Shown: positions 16,375-24,639, counted from the stretch's first letter. The stretch is 64,000 bases of DNA from Bog-473 sp963763575 (GCA_963763575.1 CAVXPD010000018.1:1-64000); one strand, 5' to 3'. The notes: generated by a model not told the origin, from the letters alone. Numbers and translations are program-made.

Positions 16375-17520
16375 TCATAGCGCAACGCTTCTTTTGATGG
16401 ACACAGCCCGAGCAGGTCGCTCCAGGTGCAGGTAGAGGAGGACGAGCCAACCGGCGACCATGACGAGCCAGAAGCTGACGAGGCGGTAGAGGAGGACGGC
16501 CGCCAGGGCCAGGGCCGCCGGGAGCCCCGTGCTGACCAGCCCGAGACAGAGAGTGCCTTCGACCAGGCCAATTCCGCCCGGAGTGATCCCGAGACTCCCC
16601 ACGGCCGTGGCCAATCCGTAGACGAGGAGCAAGCTGTGCCACGGAACCGAAGCTCCAATGGCCAGGAGGCTGATGGCCAGGACCCCGGCATCAGCCAGCC
16701 AGTTGGTCAGTCCCAGGGCGCCGACCTTGCCCCACTCGCTCGGCGGCAGCCGGAGTGACCGCAGGTCGTTGAGCCATCGTTTGATGGCTCCGGTCGGATC
16801 CTCCATCGGGTGGTGCAGGAGGCTCGCCGTCCTTGCCACCGACCACCCCAACGTTCGCTCCAACCGCGGAGGCAGTTGGGGGCGAGTCAATGTCCGGCAC
16901 AACACCAGTCCGGCGGCCACCACCAGAACAGAAGCGACGAAGGCGCCGAGCGCCACAACGTCGTTCCCCGACATGGCACCGCCGGCCACCAGGACCACGC
17001 TCGCGCCGATCCACGAGACCAGGCCTCCAACCAACAGGCTCCAGCTGGCCAGCGCTGTCGGCGCACCCTGCGTCTTGAAACGACGGAAGGTAAACGCCGT
17101 CCCGAGCTCGGGTCCAGCCATGGGCACCGAGACCGAGAGCGCATTCGCCGCGAGAATCGTGGCCAGCATCGAGCGATGGCCCAACCGCTTGCCACCAGCG
17201 CGTAGCAGCCGCCCTTGCATGAGGGCGAAGGCCGCCATTGACGCCAGCTCCAGTCCGATCGCGACCGGCACCCAGGTCCAGTGAGAGTGCCCCAGGCGAC
17301 CCAATGATCTGGCCAGGGCCCCTCGCCTGCTGGCCACGAGAAGCGCGAACACCGCCACGGTGACGAGGCTGGCACCTCTACGAATGCAGCGGGCCAGCCT
17401 CGGATCCCTTGCCGGAACAGCCCCGACCTTCGGCCCCGGCTCGACCGCGAGTGCGACGAGTGGGACCGGAGGCGGGGCTGTCGCTCGCTGAGGAGACTGC
17501 GTCCTAGTAGCCGTAACCAT
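16375..17520 (-). CDS. lysylphosphatidylglycerol synthase TM-region family flippase-like protein
   Basis: 381 residues with about eight membrane helices and the motifs of the UPF0104 / LPG_synthase_TM family: a glycine-rich segment after the first helices (ALSVSVPMAGPELGTAFTFRRF), and GLATAVGSLGITPGGIGLVEGTL, the hallmark PGGIGxxE motif. In MprF the same domain flips aminoacylated lipids; stand-alone versions like this are thought to move membrane lipids or glycolipids. No aminoacyl-transferase domain is attached. The start overlaps the end of the upstream COG4315 gene by 17 bases. Confidence 0.85.
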   Translation of the reverse strand: MVTATRTQSPQRATAPPPVPLVALAVEPGPKVGAVPARDPRLARCIRRGASLVTVAVFALLVASRRGALARSLGRLGHSHWTWVPVAIGLELASMAAFALMQGRLLRAGGKRLGHRSMLATILAANALSVSVPMAGPELGTAFTFRRFKTQGAPTALASWSLLVGGLVSWIGASVVLVAGGAMSGNDVVALGAFVASVLVVAAGLVLCRTLTRPQLPPRLERTLGWSVARTASLLHHPMEDPTGAIKRWLNDLRSLRLPPSEWGKVGALGLTNWLADAGVLAISLLAIGASVPWHSLLLVYGLATAVGSLGITPGGIGLVEGTLCLGLVSTGLPAALALAAVLLYRLVSFWLVMVAGWLVLLYLHLERPARAVSIKRSVAL

Positions 17521-18070
17521 GACTCGCCGAACTGCTGGCAGCCGCAGCAGTTGTAGTCGAGCCCTTGATGGGCTTGAGGTGCGGTGTGGCGACGAAGAAG
17601 TCGCTCACACCTTGGCCCGTCACGTGTCCTGGGGTGTCGTCAATGAAGGTGTAGAGAAAGCGTCCGTTGTAAGTCACCTGATGACCGTTGGCGGACTGGA
17701 GGGCAGTGAGCCTTCCCGGCGTCCCGGTACCGACCGGATGTGCGGAGACCAGCGCCGGCCAGAGTCGAAGGAGTGGTCCGCTGACATTGGACTTCTTCGC
17801 GGTGTCACCCTGGAAGTAGTAGAGGGGGAGCCCCTTCGCGTCCACGAGAATCGATTGAGACTTCCCGTTCACGGAAGCTGTCGCGGCGTGCAGCGTCGTA
17901 ATATTTCCGGAGCGCTGGATGTGGCTGGTCGGCACGACGGCGGTCGCTGCCGAAGGGTTTGACCCCGCTCCGTACGCCGGCGCCGCACCGGCGGCTGCAC
18001 CGGTTCCGATGGCGAACAATGAGGCCAGGGCGACGGCCCCGCTGAAAATGGCGGATCGGTGGTGACGCAT
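17504..18070 (-). CDS. secreted repeat protein, COG4315 type
   Basis: 188 residues. A signal peptide (AIFSGAVALASLFAIGTGAAAGAAPAYG) precedes a domain with the repeated Y-x-(F/W/Y)-x-x-D pattern: LPLYYFQGDT and RFLYTFIDDTPGHVTGQG, the 'secreted repeat of unknown function' (PF03640). Such proteins are extracytoplasmic, often encoded next to sigma factors or redox proteins; their ligand is unknown. The C-terminal Ala/Ser tail ends HGYGY. It is divergent from the ECF sigma operon and upstream of the flippase-like gene, with which it overlaps. Confidence 0.85.
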   Translation of the reverse strand: MRHHRSAIFSGAVALASLFAIGTGAAAGAAPAYGAGSNPSAATAVVPTSHIQRSGNITTLHAATASVNGKSQSILVDAKGLPLYYFQGDTAKKSNVSGPLLRLWPALVSAHPVGTGTPGRLTALQSANGHQVTYNGRFLYTFIDDTPGHVTGQGVSDFFVATPHLKPIKGSTTTAAAASSSASHGYGY

Positions 18071-18205
18071 GATGTCTCCTCTGTCTGTCGGACTGTCGTC
18101 CCTACATAGGGAGCGGAGTTACGTAGGCAACCACGACCCGTAGCGATGGCAGAAAGGTAGGCACGGTCGCCATGGGGGAGAGGCGGCCGCCTTCTGGGCC
18201 GGTGG

Positions 18206-18225
18206 TGTAACCCGTCCGGCTATCT
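18206..18225 (+). promoter_or_regulatory. TGTAACCC-N6-CTAT motif, site 1
   Basis: TGTAACCC (18206-18213), six bases, CTATCT (18220-18225), in the region between the divergent COG4315 gene and the ECF sigma gene. Same order and spacing as the sites at 18352 and 19733. Confidence 0.5.
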
Positions 18226-18351
18226 CTCGCTGGGCACCATTCGCCGACTGCTCCTGCGCCGGCTCCTCGGTCACGGGCCCCCTCGCCTATCTCCTGTCCG
18301 AGGGGCCGGCGCCCACCCGTCCGGAGGGGCGCTGCGCCCTCGCAAGGAGCG

Positions 18352-18370
18352 TGTAACCCGCCTCCCTATC
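18352..18370 (+). promoter_or_regulatory. TGTAACCC-N6-CTAT motif, site 2
   Basis: TGTAACCC (18352-18359), six bases, CTATC (18366-18370), 10 bases before the ATG of the ECF sigma gene. Its position so close to the start suggests an autoregulated promoter or operator. Confidence 0.5.
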
Positions 18371-18380
18371 TTAAGATGCG

Positions 18381-18968
18381 ATGTCTTTTGCTCCGGAGCC
18401 CACGGCATTCCGCTCCCGATCCGATTCGGACGACCCCGACGTTGCTCGGCTGCGCGTGGTTGACGCGGACACCTACACCGACTGGGAGTCGGTGTATCGG
18501 GACAACATCGACCGCCTCTACCGGCTGATGTACGCGCGGGTCGGAAACCGACCGGACGCCGAGGACCTCACGTCGGAGGTCTTCCGGACCGCCCTCGGTC
18601 CACTTCGCTTGGCCTCGTCGAAGGGCGAGGTGCGTTCGTACCTCCTGGTCACCGCCCAGACTGTCCTAGCGTCACACTGGCGCCGGACCCTCGGCGTGTC
18701 CGTGACCTCCATCGATCCAGAAGCCGATCTGGAGGCGCTCACGGAGAGATCCGGACCGGAGGAGGTGGGAGACGCACCACAGCGAATTGGCAAGATCCTG
18801 GCCTCCCTTCCGGAGAGGTATCGCCGCATCCTCGAGCTGCGGTTTCTCGAAGCCTGCTCCATCAAGGAGGCTGCTCACACCATGGAGATCAGCGTCAGCA
18901 ACGCCAAGGTGCTCCAGCATCGAGCTCTCCGCATGGCGGCCAAAGTTGGACTGGAGTTTGAGCAGTGA
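18381..18968 (+). CDS. RNA polymerase sigma factor, ECF (sigma-24) family
   Basis: 195 residues. Region 2 is YRDNIDRLYRLMYARVGNRPDAEDLTSEVFRTAL and region 4 is LPERYRRILELRFLEACSIKEAAHTMEISVSNAKVLQHRALRMAA, with the HTH intact. It directs RNA polymerase to a small set of promoters. The next gene overlaps by four bases and encodes a membrane protein, the usual place of an anti-sigma factor. The TGTAACCC-N6-CTAT motif in front of it and in front of 19787 is a candidate for its recognition sequence. Confidence 0.9.
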   Translation: MSFAPEPTAFRSRSDSDDPDVARLRVVDADTYTDWESVYRDNIDRLYRLMYARVGNRPDAEDLTSEVFRTALGPLRLASSKGEVRSYLLVTAQTVLASHWRRTLGVSVTSIDPEADLEALTERSGPEEVGDAPQRIGKILASLPERYRRILELRFLEACSIKEAAHTMEISVSNAKVLQHRALRMAAKVGLEFEQ

Positions 18969-19618
18969 CCACCCGCCGCCTGAGCTCGTTCATTGATGCC
19001 CTGGCCGCTGGTCGGCGTCCTGACCCCTACCAAGCGGATCCCGAGGACGTCGAGGTCCTGCGCGCGGCCATTACCCTCCGTGCGGCGCGTCCAGGTGATG
19101 CAGCGCCTGACGACGCGTTCGTGGCCGAGCTCTACAAGAGTCTGGCCGACGAGAGCAGGGCCCAGGTTGGATCGAACGTCCGCCAGTTGCGGATGCGCCG
19201 ATCGCGCGCGGCGCTCATCGGCGTTGCCGCGAGCATCGCACTCATTGGAGCAACCTTTGCCGCAACCGAGGCTTCAAACAATGGAGCGAACACGACGGCA
19301 GCGATTCAGGCGCCTCATGGGAAGGCTCTTCGGACTGCCACCTTCGAGACGTCGCAGGGACATGCACTGGGGCAGATTGTCGTCTATGGCGGGTCTCCCG
19401 GGTGGGTATTCATGAATGTCGATCTCCCGACGTCCGACGGCACGGTCAAGTGCGAGCTACGGATGATGGACGGCTCCGTTGTCGCGGCCGGCACCGTCGA
19501 CCTGCACCACGGAACGGGCGTCCTCTCGAAGAACATCCACGTGGACACCAGCCGGCTCCAAGGGGCGACGCTCTACAGTCCCTCGGGCGCCGCGGTCGGT
19601 TCGGCTACCTTCACCTGA
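18965..19618 (+). CDS. putative membrane anti-sigma factor
   Basis: 217 residues. An N-terminal cytoplasmic part of ~75 residues, one membrane helix (RAALIGVAASIALIGATFAATEA), and an extracytoplasmic beta-rich domain (LRTATFETSQGHALGQIVVYGGSPGWVFMNVDLP, then CELRMMDGSVVAAGTVDL). No zinc-binding HxxxCxxC anti-sigma motif is visible, so the assignment rests on the overlapping GTGA junction with the sigma gene, the topology and the family habit. The outer domain may sense the envelope signal. Confidence 0.7.
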   Translation: MTTRRLSSFIDALAAGRRPDPYQADPEDVEVLRAAITLRAARPGDAAPDDAFVAELYKSLADESRAQVGSNVRQLRMRRSRAALIGVAASIALIGATFAATEASNNGANTTAAIQAPHGKALRTATFETSQGHALGQIVVYGGSPGWVFMNVDLPTSDGTVKCELRMMDGSVVAAGTVDLHHGTGVLSKNIHVDTSRLQGATLYSPSGAAVGSATFT

Positions 19619-19732
19619 CGTAGGTCGTGGCGCCCAAGCGAGGTCGCCGTCAATACCACGCGCCAGATCGATTAGCGCACTACGGCGGAGTTCTCTACGT
19701 CGCGGACACGCCTTGGGGCCACGTTGGAACGC

Positions 19733-19750
19733 TGTAACCCACGCTCCTAT
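19733..19750 (+). promoter_or_regulatory. TGTAACCC-N6-CTAT motif, site 3
   Basis: TGTAACCC (19733-19740), ACGCTC, CTAT (19747-19750), 36 bases before the small ORF at 19787, which itself has an AAGGAG site. Confidence 0.5.
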
Positions 19751-19786
19751 TAGGAAACGAGATTCGTTCCAATCAAGGAGCACGCC

Positions 19787-20014
19787 ATGAACCACCGCAA
19801 CGAGATTCCGGGCCCGTATCGGCCGCTTCGATCGGAGTTGGACCATCGCGCGATCAACGTGACAGGTCATCTCTTGCTGGGCGTCGTATCGCTCGAGCGC
19901 TGGATTGCGTCCCTACCAAAGCAGCTCAGTGCTCTTGTCGAGGTGGCCGGGCTGAGCGGGACCTCCGGGCGACTCCGGGGTCCGGTGGCGAGGGCGACTG
20001 GCGATGAATCGTGA
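19787..20014 (+). CDS. small hypothetical protein downstream of the sigma motif
   Basis: 75 residues with an AAGGAG ribosome-binding site nine bases from ATG. The sequence has a central amphipathic stretch (HLLLGVVSLERWIASLPKQLSALVEVAG) and polar ends; there is no signal peptide or known domain. It is reported because it has good initiation signals and a copy of the ECF-linked motif in front, which suggests that it belongs to the sigma factor regulon. Confidence 0.5.
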   Translation: MNHRNEIPGPYRPLRSELDHRAINVTGHLLLGVVSLERWIASLPKQLSALVEVAGLSGTSGRLRGPVARATGDES

Positions 20015-20077
20015 GGCTGCAGAACGAAACCGCGCAGAGACGGGCAATCGCGCAGAGACCAAGTGGAAGGACTGACG

Positions 20078-20254
20078 ATGACAATGAAGAACTCCGAGAA
20101 CCGCTTCGGACCCCGAGGCATCCACGGCACCGAGTTGGTTCACGGGCCACGAGCGAGAACGTTCGGCCGGGACCGAGTGTGCACGACGGCGGGATGCGGC
20201 ACCAGACTCTCCCTGTACAACCCGAATCAACGTTGCTGGATGCACTCGAACTGA
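20078..20254 (+). CDS. small zinc-ribbon-like protein
   Basis: 58 residues starting at ATG 20078 with a GGAAGGA site. The C-terminal half has RVCTTAGCGTRLSLYNPNQ-RCWMH, a Cys-X4-Cys ... Cys-X2-His set suited to bind one zinc ion. Similar very short proteins with this 'C..GC...LS.YNP...CW.H' pattern occur across Actinobacteria without known function. Probably a nucleic-acid or protein-binding cofactor; it may be cotranscribed with the small gene at 19787. Confidence 0.6.
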   Translation: MTMKNSENRFGPRGIHGTELVHGPRARTFGRDRVCTTAGCGTRLSLYNPNQRCWMHSN

Positions 20255-20354
20255 CAGGGGTCGCTCCGACGGCCACCTCGTCACCCACGTATGCGACGCT
20301 ACGGCGCCTCACCGTGCGCGTCACGCCACTGACGCTTCCGCCCGCGTCCCGGCC

Positions 20355-20708
20355 GTGACGACGAAACGCCGAGTCGTGCCCGTCGCCCGGCCAGGTCAAT
20401 TGAGGGGCTCCAGATCGCTCGTCCTCGAGGTACTCGCCGTCACCCAATGCACACCGCACTGCCTTCGGGTGACTCTCGCGGTAGCCGAAGTCGGGACCTC
20501 CCAGCTCTCATCGGGCCAGGAGCTGACCTTGGCGCACGACAGCATCGATGGCATGTCCTGCCGCTGGATCGTGAGGGAGTTCAATCCGCGCACGAAACGC
20601 CTCACCGTTGGGGCTGTCCTAGGACTCGGTCCTCTTGACGCTCGGCGGTGGGCGTCGTCGGTCGCACCGGGGAAGCTGGTGTGGGCGTCCCCTTCGAACG
20701 AAGGGTAA
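20355..20708 (+). pseudogene. siderophore-interacting (FAD-binding) protein, N-terminal fragment
   Basis: 117 residues from GTG 20355: LEVLAVTQCTPHCLRVTLAVAEV, LSSGQELTLAHDS, WIVREFNPRTKRLTVGAVLG, GPLDARRWASSVAPGKLVWA. This is the FAD-binding beta-barrel of siderophore-interacting ferric reductases (ViuB-like), in which (S/C)RRYT-type contacts are replaced by CRWIV. The gene stops just where the phosphate-binding and NAD domains should begin; none is seen downstream. It is most likely a truncated relic, less likely a free barrel domain. Confidence 0.55.
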
Positions 20709-21025
20709 GCGACAGGTCGTGGCGCTCGCAGGTTGTAGGGGTGGCGGACCTAGCCAGGCTATGCAGACCGCCTGTGCACCCTTCCAGGGGCTGAAGTCCC
20801 CGACCTCATCTCCAACCGTTCCGGGCGAAGTTATTGGGTCTGCCGAATCCCCACCTACCAAGTGGATAAACCAGTGACTCACATCCGGTAACGGTCTCCT
20901 CGTTGAAGAGGCCAAGGCGTTCGCCACTGACCAACCGAACAATCTCAACATTCAGGGCGGATAAGGGAGGCAATCCAATCGGAGTGTCGAAAACTTGGTG
21001 CTTGACTGCTCCCATCCGGCGGGCC

Positions 21026-22141
21026 GTGGCGAGGGATCGGTCGAGATGCCAGGCTGGACCGGTGGGAGGATCCGGCGCCCTGACGACGTATCTGGGCACT
21101 GCTCCCGGCGTTGGAAAGACCTACGCCATGTTGCGGGCCGGCCGACTTCGTTCCGATGCGGGACAGCGAGTCGTCGTGGGCTGGGTCGAACGCCACGGCC
21201 GGGCCGAGACCCAGGCCCAAGTAGGAGCCCTGGAGGTAGTGCCACCTCGCCCGGTCTCCTACGGGAGCTCTACTTTCGCAGAGCTCGATGTCGAGGCGGT
21301 GATGGCCAGCGGGGCCGGCGTCGCCTTGGTCGACGAGCTGGCCCACACCGTGGTCGGCACGAACAGGCGAAGGTGGCATGAGGTGGCCGACATCCTGGCG
21401 GCCGGGGTTGACGTCATGACGACCACCAACCTGGCCAACTTGGTGTCGGCCCGGGACTACGTGGCGCAACTCACCGGAGTAGGGACGGTGGAGTCGATTC
21501 CGGACGAGTTCGTGCGCTCCGGGGAAACCGTGCTGGTCGATCTACCCGCTGATACCCTCCGTCGGCGCATCGCCGACGGAAAGGTCTACTCAGCCACCCA
21601 GGTCGGAGGCGCGCTGGCAGATTACTTCCGGGTGTCCAACCTCCAGGCGCTCAGTGCACTCGCGCGTGCCTGGATGGACGGAACCCTGGAAGCGGTGGCC
21701 GAAGAGATGCTCGAGGCGCGCGGGCTCGTCGTTGCGTCCCGACCGATCGTGGTAGCGGGGGTGTCGGATACCGGCTGGGGCCAACACGTCATTCGGCGCG
21801 CCAGAGAACGGGCGCTCGAGGAGGACGCCGACCTGCTGGTGGTCCACGTCAGCCTCGACGACGCGATGAGCGACCGGCGATCGGAAGCCAACGCCGAGCA
21901 TCGGGATCTGGTCGCAGAGGTCGGTGGCTTCTACGTCGAGTTGACCGCGGGGTCGGTGCCCGAGGGTCTGGCCCGAGCGGTGCGGGATCACGGCGCTTCC
22001 CGACTCGTCGTCGGCCGGCACCGCTCCCGGCTGGGAGAGATCGTGCGCGGCTCGATCGTCTCTCGCCTGCAGCGCCTGCTTCCGGAGGTGCAGATCGAGG
22101 CGGTACGTGAGGAGTCAGAGTCACCGAACGCCAGCGCTTGA
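21026..22141 (+). CDS. stand-alone KdpD-like sensor domain fused to a Usp domain, no kinase
   Basis: About 371 residues. The N-terminal KdpD domain carries Walker A GTAPGVGKTYAML, GWVERHGRAET, VALVDELAHT and the DVMTTTNLANL segment (DVYTTLNVQH in KdpD). After residue ~240 a Usp-type domain follows: VAGVSDTGWGQHVIRRARERALEEDADLLVVHV and ASRLVVGRHRSRLGEI-RGS. Unlike full KdpD (about 850-900 residues) there are no membrane helices, DHp or ATPase domain, and no kdpABC nearby. It may act as a cytoplasmic K+/c-di-AMP-responsive protein. GTG 21026 is chosen as the start; GTG 21062 and an upstream start at 20903 are possible. Confidence 0.75.
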   Translation: MARDRSRCQAGPVGGSGALTTYLGTAPGVGKTYAMLRAGRLRSDAGQRVVVGWVERHGRAETQAQVGALEVVPPRPVSYGSSTFAELDVEAVMASGAGVALVDELAHTVVGTNRRRWHEVADILAAGVDVMTTTNLANLVSARDYVAQLTGVGTVESIPDEFVRSGETVLVDLPADTLRRRIADGKVYSATQVGGALADYFRVSNLQALSALARAWMDGTLEAVAEEMLEARGLVVASRPIVVAGVSDTGWGQHVIRRARERALEEDADLLVVHVSLDDAMSDRRSEANAEHRDLVAEVGGFYVELTAGSVPEGLARAVRDHGASRLVVGRHRSRLGEIVRGSIVSRLQRLLPEVQIEAVREESESPNASA

Positions 22142-22723
22142 CGAGGCCCCAGTTGTCCCAAGCGCGGCCTGGTTCGTTGCTCAGTCTGCGTCATTGAGGC
22201 ACAGCCGAGACGGTCGCTGACATCGAGTCACCCGTCTCGTCTGCCGGTAGGTCCGTCGTAACGCGGTGGGTGATGCCCTCTTTCGCCGGTTCGAAGCGAC
22301 CCGACCTCGGCAGGTGCGGCGGAAGCGCAGTTGTCGCGGCACTTTCAATTTCACCGGAGTGGGGAAATTTGGCAGACTCCAACCGCGCGAAAATCCCACC
22401 GGATTCAGAATTCCGTGTCAGCCGTTGTTCCGCTGTTCAGGGCGTTGACAGACTTGTTGTCCCAGCTAGAGCGGTAATGCAGCCAAACTCGGTCGAAAAG
22501 CGAATTACTAATAGACGGTCTTCCTGGGTCTCATAACCCGAAGGTCGGAGGTTCAAATCTTCCCCCCGTCATTCAGAAGTCGGCAGGTCAGTGCCGGTTC
22601 GGTCGAGCCTCGGCTGAGCTTCGATGGGCTTCAGGCCATCTGGACTTTGCAGAGAAGCTCCGTCCCGCGAGAGTTACTGCTCTTGACTCAGGGTAACGCA
22701 CGGTCGTCGAAGGAGGCAGCCAG
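22142..22723. other. intergenic region with copy C
   Basis: About 580 bases with no gene recognised. Holds the tRNA-derived repeat at 22526-22598. GGCACTTTCAATTTCACC (about 22338-22355) followed by a GGGGAAATTT stretch faintly recalls insertion-sequence ends, but no transposase is seen. Confidence 0.35.
22526..22598 (+). repeat. tRNA-Met-like 3'-half repeat, copy C
   Basis: GGGTCTCATAACCCGAAGG, T-arm with GGAGG TTCAAAT CTTCC, CCCCCGTC acceptor end, then ATTCAGAAGTCGGCAGGTCA and GTGCCGG. One extra T between the anticodon-arm GGG and the CTCATAA loop is shared with copies A, E and F. No 5' half. Confidence 0.65.
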
Positions 22724-23113
22724 ATGGAGAGTCCGATCGATCTAGTGCAAAGGTTCTGCGCGGCATGGTCAAATGGCGCCAGCTCAGACGAATTGGCAGT
22801 CTTCTTCACCGACGACGCGGTGTACCACAACATCCCGTTCGACCCCATCAGCGGCAGAGACGCAATCGCCGACAACATCGCCTCGTTCATTCGCCCGGGA
22901 CCGCCAGGCATTGCGGCAATTGACTTTCGACTCGTAAATATTGCAGCCAATGGTCCCGTCGTCATGACCGAGCGTATTGACGTCTTCAGGCTGTCTGGCA
23001 GGTCGTTCGATCTACCCGTCATGGGTACCTTCGAGATCAGCGGCGGCAAGATCAAGGCCTGGCGCGACTATTTCGACACGAACCAGTTCACCAGCCGAAT
23101 GGGATCCGGGTAG
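22724..23113 (+). CDS. limonene-1,2-epoxide hydrolase family protein
   Basis: 129 residues of the NTF2 fold with the LEH pattern: LVQRFCAAWSN, DDAVYHNIPFDPISGRDAI, VVMTERIDVFRLSGRSFDLPVMGTFEISGGKIKAWRDYFD. In limonene epoxide hydrolase an Asp-Arg-Asp triad activates water; here D of RIDVF, R of WRDY and D of RDYFD occupy these places, so epoxide hydrolysis is plausible. The true substrate is unknown. A GGAGG site precedes ATG 22724. Convergent with the large ferritin-like gene. Confidence 0.85.
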   Translation: MESPIDLVQRFCAAWSNGASSDELAVFFTDDAVYHNIPFDPISGRDAIADNIASFIRPGPPGIAAIDFRLVNIAANGPVVMTERIDVFRLSGRSFDLPVMGTFEISGGKIKAWRDYFDTNQFTSRMGSG

Positions 23114-23226
23114 GAAGCGCCACGGTCCGGGCGTCTGGCGAGGAATCAGAGCCTGTCCGGACGGCGAGCCCGGCCCAGCGGTGGATACGTTGATGCGCTG
23201 CCCAGAATCGCTGGAGAGTTCTCGCT

Positions 23227-24528
23227 TCACTCAGAGCGTCTGGCGCCGCTGCCGATCTGCTCCGACAGACGAGACAGTCCAGCGGCCGTAGCGGCCAGAA
23301 CGGGAACTGTGTCGGACAGCTGGGTAGCGAGCGACGCGGCCTCGGCCAGGCGCTCGCCGATGAGCAACCAGGCGGCGCGACGATGGGGCAGAAGGTAGTC
23401 GGGCTCGTAGAACAGTTCGAACGTGGCTCCCGCGGTAACGCCCGGACTATCCGGCCCGACCGGAAGCGTGGTCAGGATCTTGCCCAGTGGTTCGATGCCA
23501 TCGACCATGAGGCCGACAGCGACGTCGGCCAACGTGGCAGTCTCGGCGTCGGACTCGTCGATGCGAGAAAGCAATCGGTAGAGCAGCAACAGCAGCACCT
23601 CGTACACGACGTTGCCAAGGTCGGCCACCTTCGCCGTCATTGGGTCACTGATGATGAGACCGCCGGAATCTCGTTCGCCGGGGCGCACCGTCGCGGCCGC
23701 GACCGGCCGGGCAGGCTCGAACTTCGGGTCCGTCTTACGCAAGGCAAGGAACTCATCGAGAACACCCACGAAGCGCCCGAAATGCGCCTGGCGCCAGTCG
23801 CCGCGTGGGCCCTCCCCCTGCTCGACTATTGACTCGACGGCGGCGGTGGCGCTGGCCAGGTCCGTGATGGGCTTGAGTTGTGGCCAGGCAAAGTTCACCT
23901 GCGTGACCTGTGCTTGAGGCGGGCCGACGAACACTCGGTCGGCGCCGAGCTTCTCCACCAAATGGCCAAACCCTGACTCAATCGCGCGGTAGAGGTGACC
24001 GACAGTGGCAAAGTCTTGAAGTCGCGGGACGATCTCTTCTTCGCTCATGACAGGAACTGCGCCGTTTACCGCGTCGAGCCCATCAGCGTCGTCGAGGTCC
24101 ATGCCTTCGGGCCGCTCCAAGTACATGAAATGCCGCAAGGCCTGCTCACCGAACGGCAGCAGGACCAGGCGGACCGAGGCCGGGTAGTGCCGGGCGGGCT
24201 GGGGCAGGTTTGGCCGTGACAGGTGGGGTGACGCGCCAAGCGCGGACAGCATGTTGGCTGTCAGGGCGAGATGGAGCATCTCCTGGGCGGCCACGCCCAA
24301 AACGGTGGAACGCCAGCGTTCGATCGCCGCCAGCTGGGCCTCGCTCACGCCTTCGTCGACGCGGTCCTTGAGGCTGAATGCGGCGAACAGGTACTCGCAC
24401 ATCAGGGCATGTTCCAGCTCGGCGGCTTGGCAGATCATGTAGATGAGCGCTTCGCGGTGCTCGATTACTAAGCGCGGCTCTGCCGGTGCCGGCTTGGTGC
24501 TGCGTGTTTCTACGACATGGGTCAGCAT
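23227..24528 (-). CDS. ferritin-like protein, PF12902 (iminophenyl-pyruvate dimer synthase-like)
   Basis: 433 residues. The N-terminal half has REALIYMICQAAELEHALMCEYLFAAFSL, TVLGVAAQEMLHLALTANMLSALGASPHLSRPNLP, the Glu/His-rich helices of the ferritin-like domain found in VioB/RebD/StaD, which couple two indole-3-pyruvate imines during violacein and rebeccamycin synthesis. Here no amino-acid oxidase or other bisindole gene is near, so another role is likely. The C-terminal half is a long helical domain with a DPMTAKVADLGNVVYEVLLLLLYRLL core. ATG 24528 has AAGAGGAG five bases upstream; GTG 24534 is less likely. Confidence 0.8.
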   Translation of the reverse strand: MLTHVVETRSTKPAPAEPRLVIEHREALIYMICQAAELEHALMCEYLFAAFSLKDRVDEGVSEAQLAAIERWRSTVLGVAAQEMLHLALTANMLSALGASPHLSRPNLPQPARHYPASVRLVLLPFGEQALRHFMYLERPEGMDLDDADGLDAVNGAVPVMSEEEIVPRLQDFATVGHLYRAIESGFGHLVEKLGADRVFVGPPQAQVTQVNFAWPQLKPITDLASATAAVESIVEQGEGPRGDWRQAHFGRFVGVLDEFLALRKTDPKFEPARPVAAATVRPGERDSGGLIISDPMTAKVADLGNVVYEVLLLLLYRLLSRIDESDAETATLADVAVGLMVDGIEPLGKILTTLPVGPDSPGVTAGATFELFYEPDYLLPHRRAAWLLIGERLAEAASLATQLSDTVPVLAATAAGLSRLSEQIGSGARRSE

Positions 24529-24639
24529 CGCCACTCCTCTTGAAATGTGGGCCGAGGGCCGCGGGCCAGGCAGTTCTCTCGTGGCTCGAATCCTCCCGCA
24601 GTCTGCAGCATTACACGATTACAGACTGCGGCAGTCCCC

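Noticed and set aside
16365..16395. D-arm-like TGTAGCTCATAGCGCAACGC suggesting a tRNA
   Set aside because: It coincides with the 3' end of the flippase-like coding sequence and no other tRNA arm follows.
22338..22400. Possible insertion-sequence end (GGCACTTTCAATTTC)
   Set aside because: Faint resemblance only; no inverted partner, target duplication or transposase nearby.
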